NCBI GenBank assembly: GCA_035765635.1
Contig: DASTWZ010000029.1
Location: forward strand, 186,001 to 250,000
Reading direction: 5' to 3'
Length of the DNA: 64,000 nucleotides
From: EW11 sp035765635
GTDB lineage: Bacteria > Verrucomicrobiota > Verrucomicrobiia > Opitutales > Opitutaceae
Shown: in pieces, positions 23,889 to 32,984 of the stretch
Position numbering within the stretch: the stretch's first letter is position 1
Layout of the letters: each line of letters begins with the position of its first letter
Translations under genes and position numbers: made by a program
The notes under the pieces: model-generated
What the model saw: only the letters and a program-made list of their open reading frames with translations
Told to the model about the DNA's origin: nothing
Database searches by the model: none

Positions 23889-24785
23889 TCAAGCCTCCCG
23901 GATTTCGGCGATGGCGAAGAAAACATCATCCACCGAGATGTCGCGCATCGCGGAGCCCTTCTTGATCACGAAGACATTTGGACCCTGGGGCGCCCAGATC
24001 GCTGGGTCTGTCGGGCCGAACAAAGCCACCGTTGTCACGCCGAGCGCGGCGGCGAGATGGGTGATGCCGGTGTCGTGACCGAGATAGCGGCGGGCTCGCA
24101 GCAGCGCGCCGGCCAGGCGCGGCAAGGGCCAGTGGTGCGCGCGCTGCACAAAAAGATCTTCTGGCCAGTTCACCATGGAGTCGGCGCGTTCCGCTTCACC
24201 TGTAATCGCGAGCACGGGCAAGTGTTGCCGCAAACTCAGTTCCGCCCAGCGTTCCGCGGGCCAGTTTTTGCTCGAAGAACCGCTTCCGGTGTGGATCGCC
24301 ACGAAATCATGGAAGCTTCCGATGCGTTGCGCGGCCTCCTGTTTCACTGTCTCCGGAAGTTGAATACGCGCGATGTAGTCGGTCGTTCGGAGTCCGAGGC
24401 TGCTCAATGCGTCGCAATAATTCTTCGCCGCGGGCGTGCTGGGCCGGGAGCAATCGCATGAAACGTACGTGGTGCCGCGGTGCGTGAAATGACTGCGCAT
24501 CGCGCCGTCGGGATCGGGCGAGAAGTTGATCACGAGATCGAAGCCCTCGAACCATTCGGCGAGAGGAGAGGGCAACTTTTCCTGGGAGAACAACGGCATC
24601 CAGCGAACATCGCGTTCGTTGTGCACCGCGTTCAGATAACCGCCTAAAATTCCGAGTTCTCCGGCGCGCGAATTTCCCACGAGTTCGATATGCGCCTCCG
24701 GCCAGCGTTCGCGCAAAAGACGCAGCGCGGGCAATGTGACGATGAAATCGCCCAGCGCGCCACCTTTAAGGATGAGGATTCGCAT
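23889..24785 (-). CDS. Glycosyltransferase family 9 (heptosyltransferase-like)
   Basis: Start taken at MRILILKGGALGDFIVTLPAL; the frame opens six residues earlier. The 298-residue protein has the GT9 N-terminal fold, the central FVAIHTGSGSSSKNWPAERW and the C-terminal YLGHDTGITHLAAALGVTTVALFGPTDPAIW. GT9 enzymes add heptose or related sugars to lipopolysaccharide. Its start overlaps the end of the DUF3108 gene by 20 bp, making it the last member of the repair-gene operon. The reason for that linkage is unclear. Confidence 0.88.
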   Translation of the reverse strand: MRILILKGGALGDFIVTLPALRLLRERWPEAHIELVGNSRAGELGILGGYLNAVHNERDVRWMPLFSQEKLPSPLAEWFEGFDLVINFSPDPDGAMRSHFTHRGTTYVSCDCSRPSTPAAKNYCDALSSLGLRTTDYIARIQLPETVKQEAAQRIGSFHDFVAIHTGSGSSSKNWPAERWAELSLRQHLPVLAITGEAERADSMVNWPEDLFVQRAHHWPLPRLAGALLRARRYLGHDTGITHLAAALGVTTVALFGPTDPAIWAPQGPNVFVIKKGSAMRDISVDDVFFAIAEIREA

Positions 24786-25572
24786 CGTTTGCCACGCCGG
24801 CACTGCCGGGCGGTCTGTATTCGGTGAGCAATGCAGTGCCCGTGCCGAATTTCATGCCGACCTCGAACTGGACCGGAAGGCGCTTCTCGTCTTGCGAGAT
24901 CCAAACGCGCACGCGACCACCGCGCTTAAAAAGTCCCCGCGGATTTTTTTCCATCACCGGCCGCAGCACGAGCGTGTCGAACTCGCCCATGGGCGTCCGA
25001 ATCCGTTCGGTGCCCTCCGCGACGATTGTGATGTCATAAAAATCCTTGTCGAAAATCACCGTGGCTTGGCTGCGTTCACCGGGCTTCAGGTCCCAGCGAC
25101 GCGTTTCGATCAAACATGTGATCAGATCCATCGGGTTCCCCTCGGGCAACTCGAGATCCTCGCTCCGCTCCGTGCGAACGTAGTCCACGTAGCGCACGAC
25201 ATTTTTCTGATAATCGAAGACGGCCATCGTCTTCGTGTTCTTCTTGCTGCTCGTGCTCCACGTGCTGATGGCGAGCAATCGACCATCACGCGCGTCGAAC
25301 ACCGATTCGCCATCGCCATCGAACAAATAGAATCCGCGAACGAAGCCGCGTGTGTTCGTGTGCGTCGTGATGCGAATTTCCGGCAGGCCAAACTGTTCCT
25401 CGGCCCTGGCCGACACCGTGATCTCGCCCGCGTTGGCAAAAAGCCCCCAGCGCACGCGATAACGCAACATCTCGCCATCGCTCAGCGCAACGGGCGAGGA
25501 CGAGGGCGCTTTTTCCGCCGCGAAAGCGAGTCCGGCAAAAAGGAGGGCGGCGAGAGCGGCAAAAAATTTCAT
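24766..25572 (-). CDS. Secreted DUF3108 domain protein
   Basis: A 268-residue protein starting at MKFFAALAALLFAGLAFA, a clear signal peptide. GEMLRYRVRWGLFANAGEITV and the later VIFDKDFYDITIVAEGTERIRTP (given in part) are typical of DUF3108, predicted periplasmic beta-rich proteins of unknown role. The start overlaps the pdeM stop by 4 bp and the end overlaps the GT9 start by 20 bp. DUF3108 next to GT9 suggests an envelope role. Confidence 0.82.
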   Translation of the reverse strand: MKFFAALAALLFAGLAFAAEKAPSSSPVALSDGEMLRYRVRWGLFANAGEITVSARAEEQFGLPEIRITTHTNTRGFVRGFYLFDGDGESVFDARDGRLLAISTWSTSSKKNTKTMAVFDYQKNVVRYVDYVRTERSEDLELPEGNPMDLITCLIETRRWDLKPGERSQATVIFDKDFYDITIVAEGTERIRTPMGEFDTLVLRPVMEKNPRGLFKRGGRVRVWISQDEKRLPVQFEVGMKFGTGTALLTEYRPPGSAGVANDANPHP

Positions 25573-26246
25573 GACGTGACCGTGCGAGCGGGTGACTGCG
25601 GGAATCTGACCGCGAAGACGCGAGAAGGTGCAACCGCCCAGATTTTTTCTCCAGGTGCGCGATTCTCGTTCCAAGCTGCTCCCGCGGCCCACGGCGAGAA
25701 CGCAGGCAGAATTAATCTTTCCGGAGATTGCACAAGCGCAGGCAGTCGAACTCGCGCGCCAGCGCCATCGTAAAGTGAAACCGCGGGATGAAAATGCCCG
25801 ATGACTTCAACCGCGCCAGCTGGTTTCTCCTGGAGTCCACGGTCGCCGTGGTGAAAAAAATATTTTCCCCGCTGCAGCGAGGTGGTTGCCGGAATAGACC
25901 ACTTCCGATCGTGATTCCCAATCACGATGCTGACGGCAACCGGCAGCACGCTGATTTCCCGAAGAAAAATTTCCGCGATGCGACAGCCAGTCACTCGGTG
26001 CAATGAATCTCCGAGCCAGATCATCTCGGCGGGATGATAGTCCTTGATCAACTGCAGCAGTGTCTGCGCGATCTGGTCGTCGCCCCACATCGGAAGTAAA
26101 TTTCCCTCGAGCCGGTGAGAGGCAGCGAAGCCCCAATGAATGTCGGCGATCACGAGAGCGCCGAGGGGCTCGATGAAGAGCGCGCGGCGCGTGTCGAGCC
26201 AAACACCTGGCTCGATCTCAATTCGTGCTGCTTTCGAGGCTGCCAT
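25569..26246 (-). CDS. pdeM: Ligase-associated metallophosphoesterase PdeM
   Basis: A 225-residue calcineurin-like phosphoesterase. Metal-ligand motifs are VIADIHWGFAASHR, WLGDSLHRV, VIGNHDRKW and EVIGHFHPAVSL. This matches the ligase-associated DNA damage response family, which travels with an Lhr-type helicase, an MBL exonuclease and an ATP-dependent ligase. All four activities are encoded here in one overlapping run. The start overlaps the helicase end by 29 bp. Confidence 0.9.
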   Translation of the reverse strand: MAASKAARIEIEPGVWLDTRRALFIEPLGALVIADIHWGFAASHRLEGNLLPMWGDDQIAQTLLQLIKDYHPAEMIWLGDSLHRVTGCRIAEIFLREISVLPVAVSIVIGNHDRKWSIPATTSLQRGKYFFHHGDRGLQEKPAGAVEVIGHFHPAVSLYDGAGARVRLPALVQSPERLILPAFSPWAAGAAWNENRAPGEKIWAVAPSRVFAVRFPQSPARTVTS

Positions 26247-28884
26247 ACATTTCGTTGTACAACCGCTCGATGACGACGTCCGGGTCCTCGAGGGTCATGG
26301 TCTCTTTGATGCGGCTCACGTAGATGCCAAAGGAAAACGGACTCACTCGGTCGACCGGCTGCATCACCCACGGTTTTGCTTGGGCTGACTCGAGGAAGGC
26401 CAGCGCTCGCGGTGTATCCAAAAAACGGAGCGTCGCTTCGGCATAGGCTTCCTGAAGCAACGGGTGGTCGGGCTCATATTTTCGCAACACGTCGAAAATA
26501 ATTTCCGCGCTCCACTGCAGCGTGCGCGAGCCCCGCTCTTCTCCGCGAACGCGACGTGGCACCATCAAGCCCGTCTGCGCAACCGCACGAAACTGCCATT
26601 TCACCAAATCCGCCTCGGACAACGCGCCCTGCAACGCTTCCTCCGCGCCGCCACGGCCAAAAAGCGTTTTCCATTCGTCCACGTCCATCGCTTGAAAGGA
26701 ACGCAGCGAAAGAAGAAATCCGTAATCATCAATTGTGACCAACGCGTTCCCGCCTTTGGCTCGCTGCACGCGCCAGGCAATGATCCGGGCAAGCGCGTCG
26801 TTTGCCGAGCGGCCGATCAGCGAGTGGAAAAAGTAATGGCGCAAGTCGCGCTCTTGATAGGATTCCACCAGGACATAGTCCGCGGTTGGCACGCGCGACA
26901 CTGCGGCCTGCAGGCGGAAATGTTTCACGATCGCTTCCGCATTCGCGCGCGAAATGTCGTATTCATGAATCAACCACGCCGCGGGCGGATCGCTCATTGT
27001 GTCGGCAGATGGTGTTTCACGAAGGCGTTTCGCGACCTCCGTCCGCAGGCGTACAACTTCGGCGGCGAGACCGGAGCCGAGAGGGATTTTGTTCGCGCCC
27101 CAACGCGGCACCGTCGGCAGCGCGCTTTTCGCTTCGACGACTTTAGCGGTAAGCAAACGCGTTTCGACGAGTCGCACGCTGCGGCCGTTGAGAATGAACA
27201 CGTCACCCGGTCGCATTCCCTTGATGAACCATTCCTCCACCTCGCCGAGATTTCGGCGGCCAAGTTTCACCTGGATCATGGGTGGCGCGACGATCGTGCC
27301 GACGTTCTGATAAAAATCGCGAGCGGTGCGGGGAGTCGGGACAACGAGCTTGCCGTCGACGATGATTACCTTGCCGAAGACTTGACGGTAGTTCTGCTCG
27401 AGCGACGAGCCGCCGCCTTGCAGATAATTCAACACCCGGTCGAAAAGCGCGCGCGGCAAAGCGCGAAACGGATAGGTCGCGCGCATCATCGCGTAAGCTT
27501 CGTCCGGCGTGACGGAGCCGAAGACCGCGAGGCCGACGAGATGTTGTGCGAGGACGTCGAGCGGATTGTCGTGGATTTTCACCGGTTCTAATGCGCGCGC
27601 CTCCATCATCCGGGCGGTCACCGTGCATTCGACGAGGTCGTTGATGTTCGATGCGACGAGCACGCCATGGCTCACCTCGTTCATCGAGTGTCCGGAGCGT
27701 CCGACGCGTTGCAACGCGCGAGCGACACCTTTTGGCGCGGAGACCATCACGACGGTATCGATCGAGCCGATGTCGATGCCCATTTCGAGGCTCGTCGAGC
27801 AGACCACCGCCCGCAGTTCGCCGCGCTTGAGTTTGTCTTCCACTTCGAGGCGAACGGAGCGATCGAGCGACGCGTGGTGAACTTCGATTTCGTCCGCGAG
27901 GTCGGGCATGGCCAGTTTCAATCGTGCGCCGATGCTTTCAGCGCCGCTGCGGACATTGCAGAAAACCAGGGTGGTCCGGCGCGAACGGATCAGCGAGCCG
28001 AGTTCGTCGAGCACGCGCGCCGCACCCCAACCGGCGGGCGGGTACGGATTGCTGCGCAGCGGAGAGAACAGTTCCACCTTCATCGGCTTCCGCTGTGTGA
28101 CCTCGGCGATGCGACAGCTCCGGTGTGGACCGACGAGAAACTCCGCCACGGTGTCGAGCGGCGAGACCGTCGCGGAAAGCCCGATGCGTACGAGCCTCCG
28201 ATCCGGCGGCTCCGCGTTCTCGGCCGCTGTGGTGTTCTCGAGCCGCGCTGTCGTGGCGATTTCCTCGAGGCGTTCGGCGGCGACCATCAACAGCGAACCG
28301 CGTTTGCTCTCGGCCAGAGCGTGGAGTTCGTCGACGATCAGAAAACGCACATGGCGAAACGCCGCGACCCAACTCGGTTGGCTCAACAGAAGCGTTAGGC
28401 TTTCAGGCGTCGTGACAAGGATGTGCGGTGGTTTTCGCTTCTGCGCGGCTCTTTCCTTTTGATCGGTATCGCCGGTGCGGCTGCTCACGCGCAGAAAATC
28501 CCACCCCAGTTCGCGAATCGGATCCTGGAGATTTTTCTGCAGATCGTAAGCCAGCGCGCGCAGCGGGGAGACATAGACAGCGACGATCGATCCAGGCAGC
28601 GTATCCGAATCTCTCATACGCGCGAGGTGGTCGAACACGCCGGTGAACGCCGCCAGCGTTTTGCCCGTGCCGGTGGGTGCGCTGAGCAAACTGGAGTGGC
28701 CCTCGATCACCGAAGGAATGGCCAGACGTTGCCCGGGCGAAAAAGCGCCGAAGCGCCGCTCGAACCAGCGCGCCAATTCCGGATGAAGGCGGGTGAGAAG
28801 CTCGGCGTCGGCCAGCGGCGGCTGTACCACGCGTGGAAAACGCTCCGACGGTGAGGCAACCACTTCAGGCGGAAGCGGTGACAT
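26218..28884 (-). CDS. Ligase-associated DEXH-box (Lhr-like) helicase
   Basis: An 888-residue superfamily 2 helicase. Start at MSPLPPEVVASP (28884), overlapping the ligase gene by 20 bp; an earlier in-frame start at 28944 is possible. The Walker A is APTGTGKT at residues 70-77, motif II is FLIVDELHAL, motif III LSATVSP and motif VI ALQRVGRSGHS. An Lhr-type winged-helix and C-terminal region follows. It should unwind damaged DNA for the exonuclease-ligase encoded upstream. Confidence 0.94.
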   Translation of the reverse strand: MSPLPPEVVASPSERFPRVVQPPLADAELLTRLHPELARWFERRFGAFSPGQRLAIPSVIEGHSSLLSAPTGTGKTLAAFTGVFDHLARMRDSDTLPGSIVAVYVSPLRALAYDLQKNLQDPIRELGWDFLRVSSRTGDTDQKERAAQKRKPPHILVTTPESLTLLLSQPSWVAAFRHVRFLIVDELHALAESKRGSLLMVAAERLEEIATTARLENTTAAENAEPPDRRLVRIGLSATVSPLDTVAEFLVGPHRSCRIAEVTQRKPMKVELFSPLRSNPYPPAGWGAARVLDELGSLIRSRRTTLVFCNVRSGAESIGARLKLAMPDLADEIEVHHASLDRSVRLEVEDKLKRGELRAVVCSTSLEMGIDIGSIDTVVMVSAPKGVARALQRVGRSGHSMNEVSHGVLVASNINDLVECTVTARMMEARALEPVKIHDNPLDVLAQHLVGLAVFGSVTPDEAYAMMRATYPFRALPRALFDRVLNYLQGGGSSLEQNYRQVFGKVIIVDGKLVVPTPRTARDFYQNVGTIVAPPMIQVKLGRRNLGEVEEWFIKGMRPGDVFILNGRSVRLVETRLLTAKVVEAKSALPTVPRWGANKIPLGSGLAAEVVRLRTEVAKRLRETPSADTMSDPPAAWLIHEYDISRANAEAIVKHFRLQAAVSRVPTADYVLVESYQERDLRHYFFHSLIGRSANDALARIIAWRVQRAKGGNALVTIDDYGFLLSLRSFQAMDVDEWKTLFGRGGAEEALQGALSEADLVKWQFRAVAQTGLMVPRRVRGEERGSRTLQWSAEIIFDVLRKYEPDHPLLQEAYAEATLRFLDTPRALAFLESAQAKPWVMQPVDRVSPFSFGIYVSRIKETMTLEDPDVVIERLYNEMYGSLESSTN

Positions 28885-31579
28885 CGGCAAAATTGGCTCC
28901 TTCGGCCAGGCGGCGGCAGATCGACAGGGTGTCGATCTCCGCAATGGTTTTGTCGGTGCGGATGCGAACGATGCGAGGGAAACGCAAGGCGTAGCCGCTC
29001 TGGTGGCGGTCGCTTCGCTGGATCGTGTCGAAGGCGACTTCCAGTATCACGTCAGGCACTACATCGCGATAGTGCCCGTAGTCCTGCACTGTGTGCTCGA
29101 TAAAATGTTGCGTCAGTTGCGCGATCTCCACGTCGGTCAATCCCGAGTAGGCCTTGCCCACGGTGAGCAAACCGCCGGTGGCGTCGTCGCGGATTGCGAA
29201 CGTGTAATCGCTCAAGACTCCGCGACGTTTGCCGTGGCCGTATTCGACGCCGACCACGACAACATCGAGCGTGGCGTAGGCCTTCTTGAGTTTCACCCAG
29301 GCGAGCCCGCGCCGGCCTGGCGTATAGGCGCTGTTCGGGTCTTTCGCCATCAGGCCTTCATTGCCGCGTTGTCGCGAAGTGAGAAAGGCGGCCTCGATCT
29401 CGAGCGCGCTGTTCGCAATCGAGCGAGGCGCCAGGCTCAAGCACGACGGTGCGTGAGGGAAAAGATTTTCGAGAAGCGCGCGGCGTTCGCTCAGTGGTTT
29501 CTTCAGCAGCGGCTCGCCATTGAGCCAGAGCAGATCGTAGCAGGAGATGGAGACGGGAATTTCGGCGCCGAGGAAAAAATCATCGCCGCCTTTTCGCCCG
29601 AGGCGTTTTTGCAATTCGGCGAATGGCAGGGCGCGGCCGTTGCGCCAGGCGAGGAGTTCACCGTCGATGATGACATCGTGTTTCAATTCGCGAGCGACGA
29701 GCGCGAGATCGGGAAACTGCTCGGAAATTCGATGCAGATCGCGCGAGTAGAGCTCGACGCGGCTGCCTTGCTTGTGGAGCTGGCAACGAATGCCGTCGTA
29801 CTTTTCCTCCAGCCACACAGGTGCGCCGAGGCGCTCGAGCACGGCTTCGGCAGTCGGCTCCGGACTGGCGAGCATGAACTGGAGCGGATGAAAAATCGTC
29901 AGCGTGATCGAGCTGAGGTCGCCGTCGCGAGCGACGCGTGCCACCCGGCCGAGGTCGCCGCTCAGCATGTTTGCCTCGCGAACGGCTTCGACCGGCTGGT
30001 TCGTCGCGGCGGCGATGGCTTCTTCGACGAGACCTTCTTTCAAACCGATGCGCAGATCGCCGGTGAGAATTTTGATCAGGTACTTTGCGGCGAGCGGCGT
30101 CAGACGCGAAAGGCGCTCGCGCAACGGTTCGAGCTTGAGCAACGGACCGCGTGCTTCGGCGAGCTGGACCAGCAGCGACTCGGTTTGCAGCAACGTGAAT
30201 TCCTCCGGTTTGCTGCGTCCGGCAAGAAGCGCTTCGGCCGTATCTCCGCTGTCGGCGAAGCGAAGATAGGTAGCGCGAAAGTCTGCCTCGTTCAAGCCAG
30301 TGGCTTCGAGCACGGCGCGGCGAATGACGGACCAGCCGAGATTCATTTTGCGATCGTCAGATTGAGCGAACGCGCGACCGGTGAAATAGATCGCCGCCAG
30401 CGGCATGGCGATCGCATCGAGCGACGCGAAATATGCGCGGAGAAGTTCGATCTTCTCCAATTTTTTCGTGGTCGCTTTGATCTTCTCCGCAACGGTCGCG
30501 AAATGATCGAGCGTCTCGCAACTGCCGCCGCAATCCGCGGTATTCTCGCTGACCTGTAGTGGAGTTTTCACTACAGTTTCGGGCGTGGCTTTTTGAATGG
30601 CAAACTCGAGTTGGTTGTCCTGGCCGATGGCCCACGCCTCGATGCCGCGATCACGCAGCGTCCTCGCAAATTCAGCCGCGAAACCATGCAGCGTGAGGAC
30701 GCGTTTCGGCTGCACGAGTTCGACGAAACGGAGCAGATCCTCGTAGTCGGCGTGATCGGAAAGCGGAAACGCCGCATCGCATTGATAGCGGAAGATCGCT
30801 CCCGCATCGAGAGCCCAGCCAGTGATCATCGCAGTGCGGCGCTTCGCGATTTTTTTGAGAAAGGCAGACTGATTGGCTTGTGGAGGACAAATCACGACAT
30901 GGCCCGCGAGCTCGGCTGCGTCGAACGATTTGTAGGCGGGAAAATGAATACCGAGTTCCTCGTAAATCCGCGTCATTTTCACCGTTTGCGGATGAAGCAT
31001 GATCGGCAACTGCGCCGCCGCCAAACTGCTGAGGAGTTCCTGGCTCTTGCCCAAACTGTAGCCGAAAAGAACCGGCGTCTCGCCGTCTTCGAGCGTCTCG
31101 TGGCAAAAGCCAGTGATGCGTTTCAGCACCTCTTCTGTCGGCGGAAAAACGTAGTGTGGTCGTCCATACGTGGTCTCCATGATGACGGTGTCCGCATGCG
31201 GCGTCGCGCAAGCCTCGGCGGAAAGACCGCGGCGCAATTTGAAGTCGCCGGTGTAGAGCATCGACCCGCGTTCAGGGTGATCGAGGAGTGATTGAGCGGA
31301 GCCGAAGATGTGGCCCGCGGGATGCAGGGTGATCGTCGTGCCGTCGGCGTGAATGCATTCCGTGTCGCCGAAATTGAGGATGTGCTCGAGACGTTTTCCC
31401 GGAATGCGCGCCTGCATAAGGCGCGATGTGCCGAGCGAGCAAATGACCTCGCGGTGCAGCGCGGTGTGATCGCTGTGTGCGTGCGACACGAATGACCGAT
31501 GAACCGGAAAGTGTGCATCGAGCCACCAATCAATTTGGGGTAGAAAAACCCCAGCGCGAAACTGTACGTCCCAAGGCAT
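28865..31579 (-). CDS. Fused MBL exonuclease and ATP-dependent DNA ligase
   Basis: A single 904-residue frame joins two normally separate ligase-associated repair proteins. Residues 1-330 are a metallo-beta-lactamase/beta-CASP nuclease: SHAHSDHT at 32-39, LHPAGHIFG near 85, YTGDFKLRRG near 109 and LSDHADYEDL near 273. Residues 330-360 are a linker (VVKTPLQVSENTADCGG). From 360 on comes an ATP-dependent ligase: helical DNA-binding domain, nucleotidyl lysine Lys593 in WLEEKYDGIRCQ, IIDGELLAW and GNEGLMAKDP, and an OB domain with WVKLKKAY. The linker DNA holds a perfect TGTAGT-N9-ACTACA palindrome. No frameshift is needed to join the halves. Confidence 0.93.
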   Translation of the reverse strand: MPWDVQFRAGVFLPQIDWWLDAHFPVHRSFVSHAHSDHTALHREVICSLGTSRLMQARIPGKRLEHILNFGDTECIHADGTTITLHPAGHIFGSAQSLLDHPERGSMLYTGDFKLRRGLSAEACATPHADTVIMETTYGRPHYVFPPTEEVLKRITGFCHETLEDGETPVLFGYSLGKSQELLSSLAAAQLPIMLHPQTVKMTRIYEELGIHFPAYKSFDAAELAGHVVICPPQANQSAFLKKIAKRRTAMITGWALDAGAIFRYQCDAAFPLSDHADYEDLLRFVELVQPKRVLTLHGFAAEFARTLRDRGIEAWAIGQDNQLEFAIQKATPETVVKTPLQVSENTADCGGSCETLDHFATVAEKIKATTKKLEKIELLRAYFASLDAIAMPLAAIYFTGRAFAQSDDRKMNLGWSVIRRAVLEATGLNEADFRATYLRFADSGDTAEALLAGRSKPEEFTLLQTESLLVQLAEARGPLLKLEPLRERLSRLTPLAAKYLIKILTGDLRIGLKEGLVEEAIAAATNQPVEAVREANMLSGDLGRVARVARDGDLSSITLTIFHPLQFMLASPEPTAEAVLERLGAPVWLEEKYDGIRCQLHKQGSRVELYSRDLHRISEQFPDLALVARELKHDVIIDGELLAWRNGRALPFAELQKRLGRKGGDDFFLGAEIPVSISCYDLLWLNGEPLLKKPLSERRALLENLFPHAPSCLSLAPRSIANSALEIEAAFLTSRQRGNEGLMAKDPNSAYTPGRRGLAWVKLKKAYATLDVVVVGVEYGHGKRRGVLSDYTFAIRDDATGGLLTVGKAYSGLTDVEIAQLTQHFIEHTVQDYGHYRDVVPDVILEVAFDTIQRSDRHQSGYALRFPRIVRIRTDKTIAEIDTLSICRRLAEGANFADVTASA
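30555..30575. repeat. TGTAGT-N9-ACTACA palindrome, copy 1
   Basis: A perfect interrupted palindrome, extendable to 8-bp arms (CTGTAGTG / CACTACAG, 30554-30576). It lies in the linker-coding part of the exonuclease-ligase gene and is read there as Val-Val-Lys-Thr-Pro-Leu-Gln, with codons GTA and CTA. Confidence 0.75.
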
Positions 31580-31605
31580 GCATGCCCAAGCTGGCCGTTA
31601 AGGCC

Positions 31606-31634
31606 GAAGGGCTGAGTACAGAAGGCTGAATACA
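31606..31634. repeat. GAAGGCTGAATACA tandem pair upstream of the exonuclease-ligase gene
   Basis: GAAGGGCTGAGTACA (31606-31620) is followed directly by GAAGGCTGAATACA (31621-31634). Related TTCAGCCTTC units on the other strand lie at 31730-31755, across the end of the AI-2E gene. Similar GAAGGCTGAAGG occurs at 36141. This is a low-complexity intergenic family; no function can be assigned. Confidence 0.4.
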
Positions 31635-31746
31635 AGCCAGCCGCAAGTGGAGTGGATGTATGCGAGTCTGCAATGGCCCGCGAATACGTTCCGCGCGAAA
31701 TCCGAATCTGTTTCCCGCGGAACAGGCAGCCTTCAGCCTTCCTCCT

Positions 31747-32910
31747 TCAGCCTTCGACTGGAATCACCGGGACTGGCGGAAAATATTTGTACTTCAGCAG
31801 CCGCCACGCGGTCACGAAGAACGCCGTCAACGGGATCGCGAGGATCATGCCAAGCACGCCATCGAGCGCCGTTCCCCAAAAGAAAATCGCGATAATGATG
31901 GCGACGGGATGCAGGCCCGTGCGGTCGCCCATGATCTTCGGCGTGAGCACCCAGCCCTCCAAGGTTTGCACCACGACTTTCACGGCGAGGACCGCGATCA
32001 GCAGGTGCATGCCGCCGTTTTCCTGAAGCATCGCGAGCGGGATCGTGATGATCAAACCGATGATCGTTCCGAGATAAGGCACGATGTTCAGCACGCCCAA
32101 AAGCAGTCCGATGAAGAGGCCGAAGCGCAGGCCCACGATCGTGAAGCCAAGCGCATAGAGCACGCCCATCAGGAGTCCGATCACCAGTTGACCGCGGAAG
32201 AAGGACACCACGACGTTGATGAATTCGCGCGCGAGAAACACCACGTCGGCGCGCACTGATTCGCCGAGAAACGGCAGATGCTCGGGCAAACGCTGCGTGC
32301 CGTCGTTTCGCGAGAGCAAAAAGAAAAACAAATAGATCGGGACGATCGCGAGGTGGGTGACGAAACCGATGACGGCCCACGCGCCGTCGCGCACGACGCG
32401 CAATGACGGAATGATCATCGCGGGCAAATGGCCCAACTGCTCGCGGATCGAGTCGGCCGCACTGGCGACGGCCGGGTATTGCATCACCCGATCCGACATC
32501 GCGATCCATTGTGGGTAGTGGGTTTTCACATACGTCGCACCGTTGGCCCAAAGCTGCGGCACGTAGGCGATGAAATCCAAAATCTGCGAGGCCAGCGGTG
32601 GTATCATTAAAACCAATACACACGCAACGGCGGCGATGAAGACGGCGTAGAGCGCGATGACGGCGAGTACACGGCGGCCGCGGAAGCGATGTTCCAACGC
32701 ATTCACCGTGGGTCGCAGGATTAGTGCGATGATACCGGCGACGGCGATGGGCCAGAGCACGTCGACGAAAAAGCCGAGCAGCCGACCCATCACGACGAAA
32801 AGGAAAACGAGCAAAGCGCCCGAAGCGACGAGCGCGAAAAGACCGATGGTGAATGCCAAGAGCCGACGTTGACCTTCCGTGAAGAGGGGCGCTGGGGCCG
32901 GTTGATCCAT
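31747..32910 (-). CDS. AI-2E family (PerM-like) membrane permease
   Basis: A 387-residue protein starting at MDQPAPAPLFTEGQRR; the open frame extends upstream without coding character. Around eight membrane segments are visible, with LLGVLNIVPYLGTIIGLIITIP and GDRTGLHPVAIIIAIFFWGTALDG-like sequence (LHPVAIIIAIFFWG), the hallmarks of the AI-2E/PerM family. Members export small molecules or act as Na+(Li+)/H+ antiporters. The substrate is unknown. A TAT-rich variant of the palindrome is at 32600-32620 and uses rare codons (GTA, TTA, ATA). Confidence 0.87.
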   Translation of the reverse strand: MDQPAPAPLFTEGQRRLLAFTIGLFALVASGALLVFLFVVMGRLLGFFVDVLWPIAVAGIIALILRPTVNALEHRFRGRRVLAVIALYAVFIAAVACVLVLMIPPLASQILDFIAYVPQLWANGATYVKTHYPQWIAMSDRVMQYPAVASAADSIREQLGHLPAMIIPSLRVVRDGAWAVIGFVTHLAIVPIYLFFFLLSRNDGTQRLPEHLPFLGESVRADVVFLAREFINVVVSFFRGQLVIGLLMGVLYALGFTIVGLRFGLFIGLLLGVLNIVPYLGTIIGLIITIPLAMLQENGGMHLLIAVLAVKVVVQTLEGWVLTPKIMGDRTGLHPVAIIIAIFFWGTALDGVLGMILAIPLTAFFVTAWRLLKYKYFPPVPVIPVEG

Positions 32911-32984
32911 GAGCTGGTTTGGAGGTGAGAGGGAAAACGTCAGAGTGAACAGATCCGCGGGCGCAGGTCGCGCTTTCTCGCGGC

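Noticed and set aside
29055..29076. GGCACTA / TAGTGCC inverted repeat in the ligase gene
   Set aside because: It shares ACTACA with the main palindrome but has different spacing and arm order, so I treat it as a chance hairpin within coding sequence.
28793..30559. A 588-codon plus-strand frame opposite the ligase and helicase genes
   Set aside because: The minus-strand frame has complete catalytic motifs of ligase and helicase. The plus-strand translation has no domain and spans two real genes.
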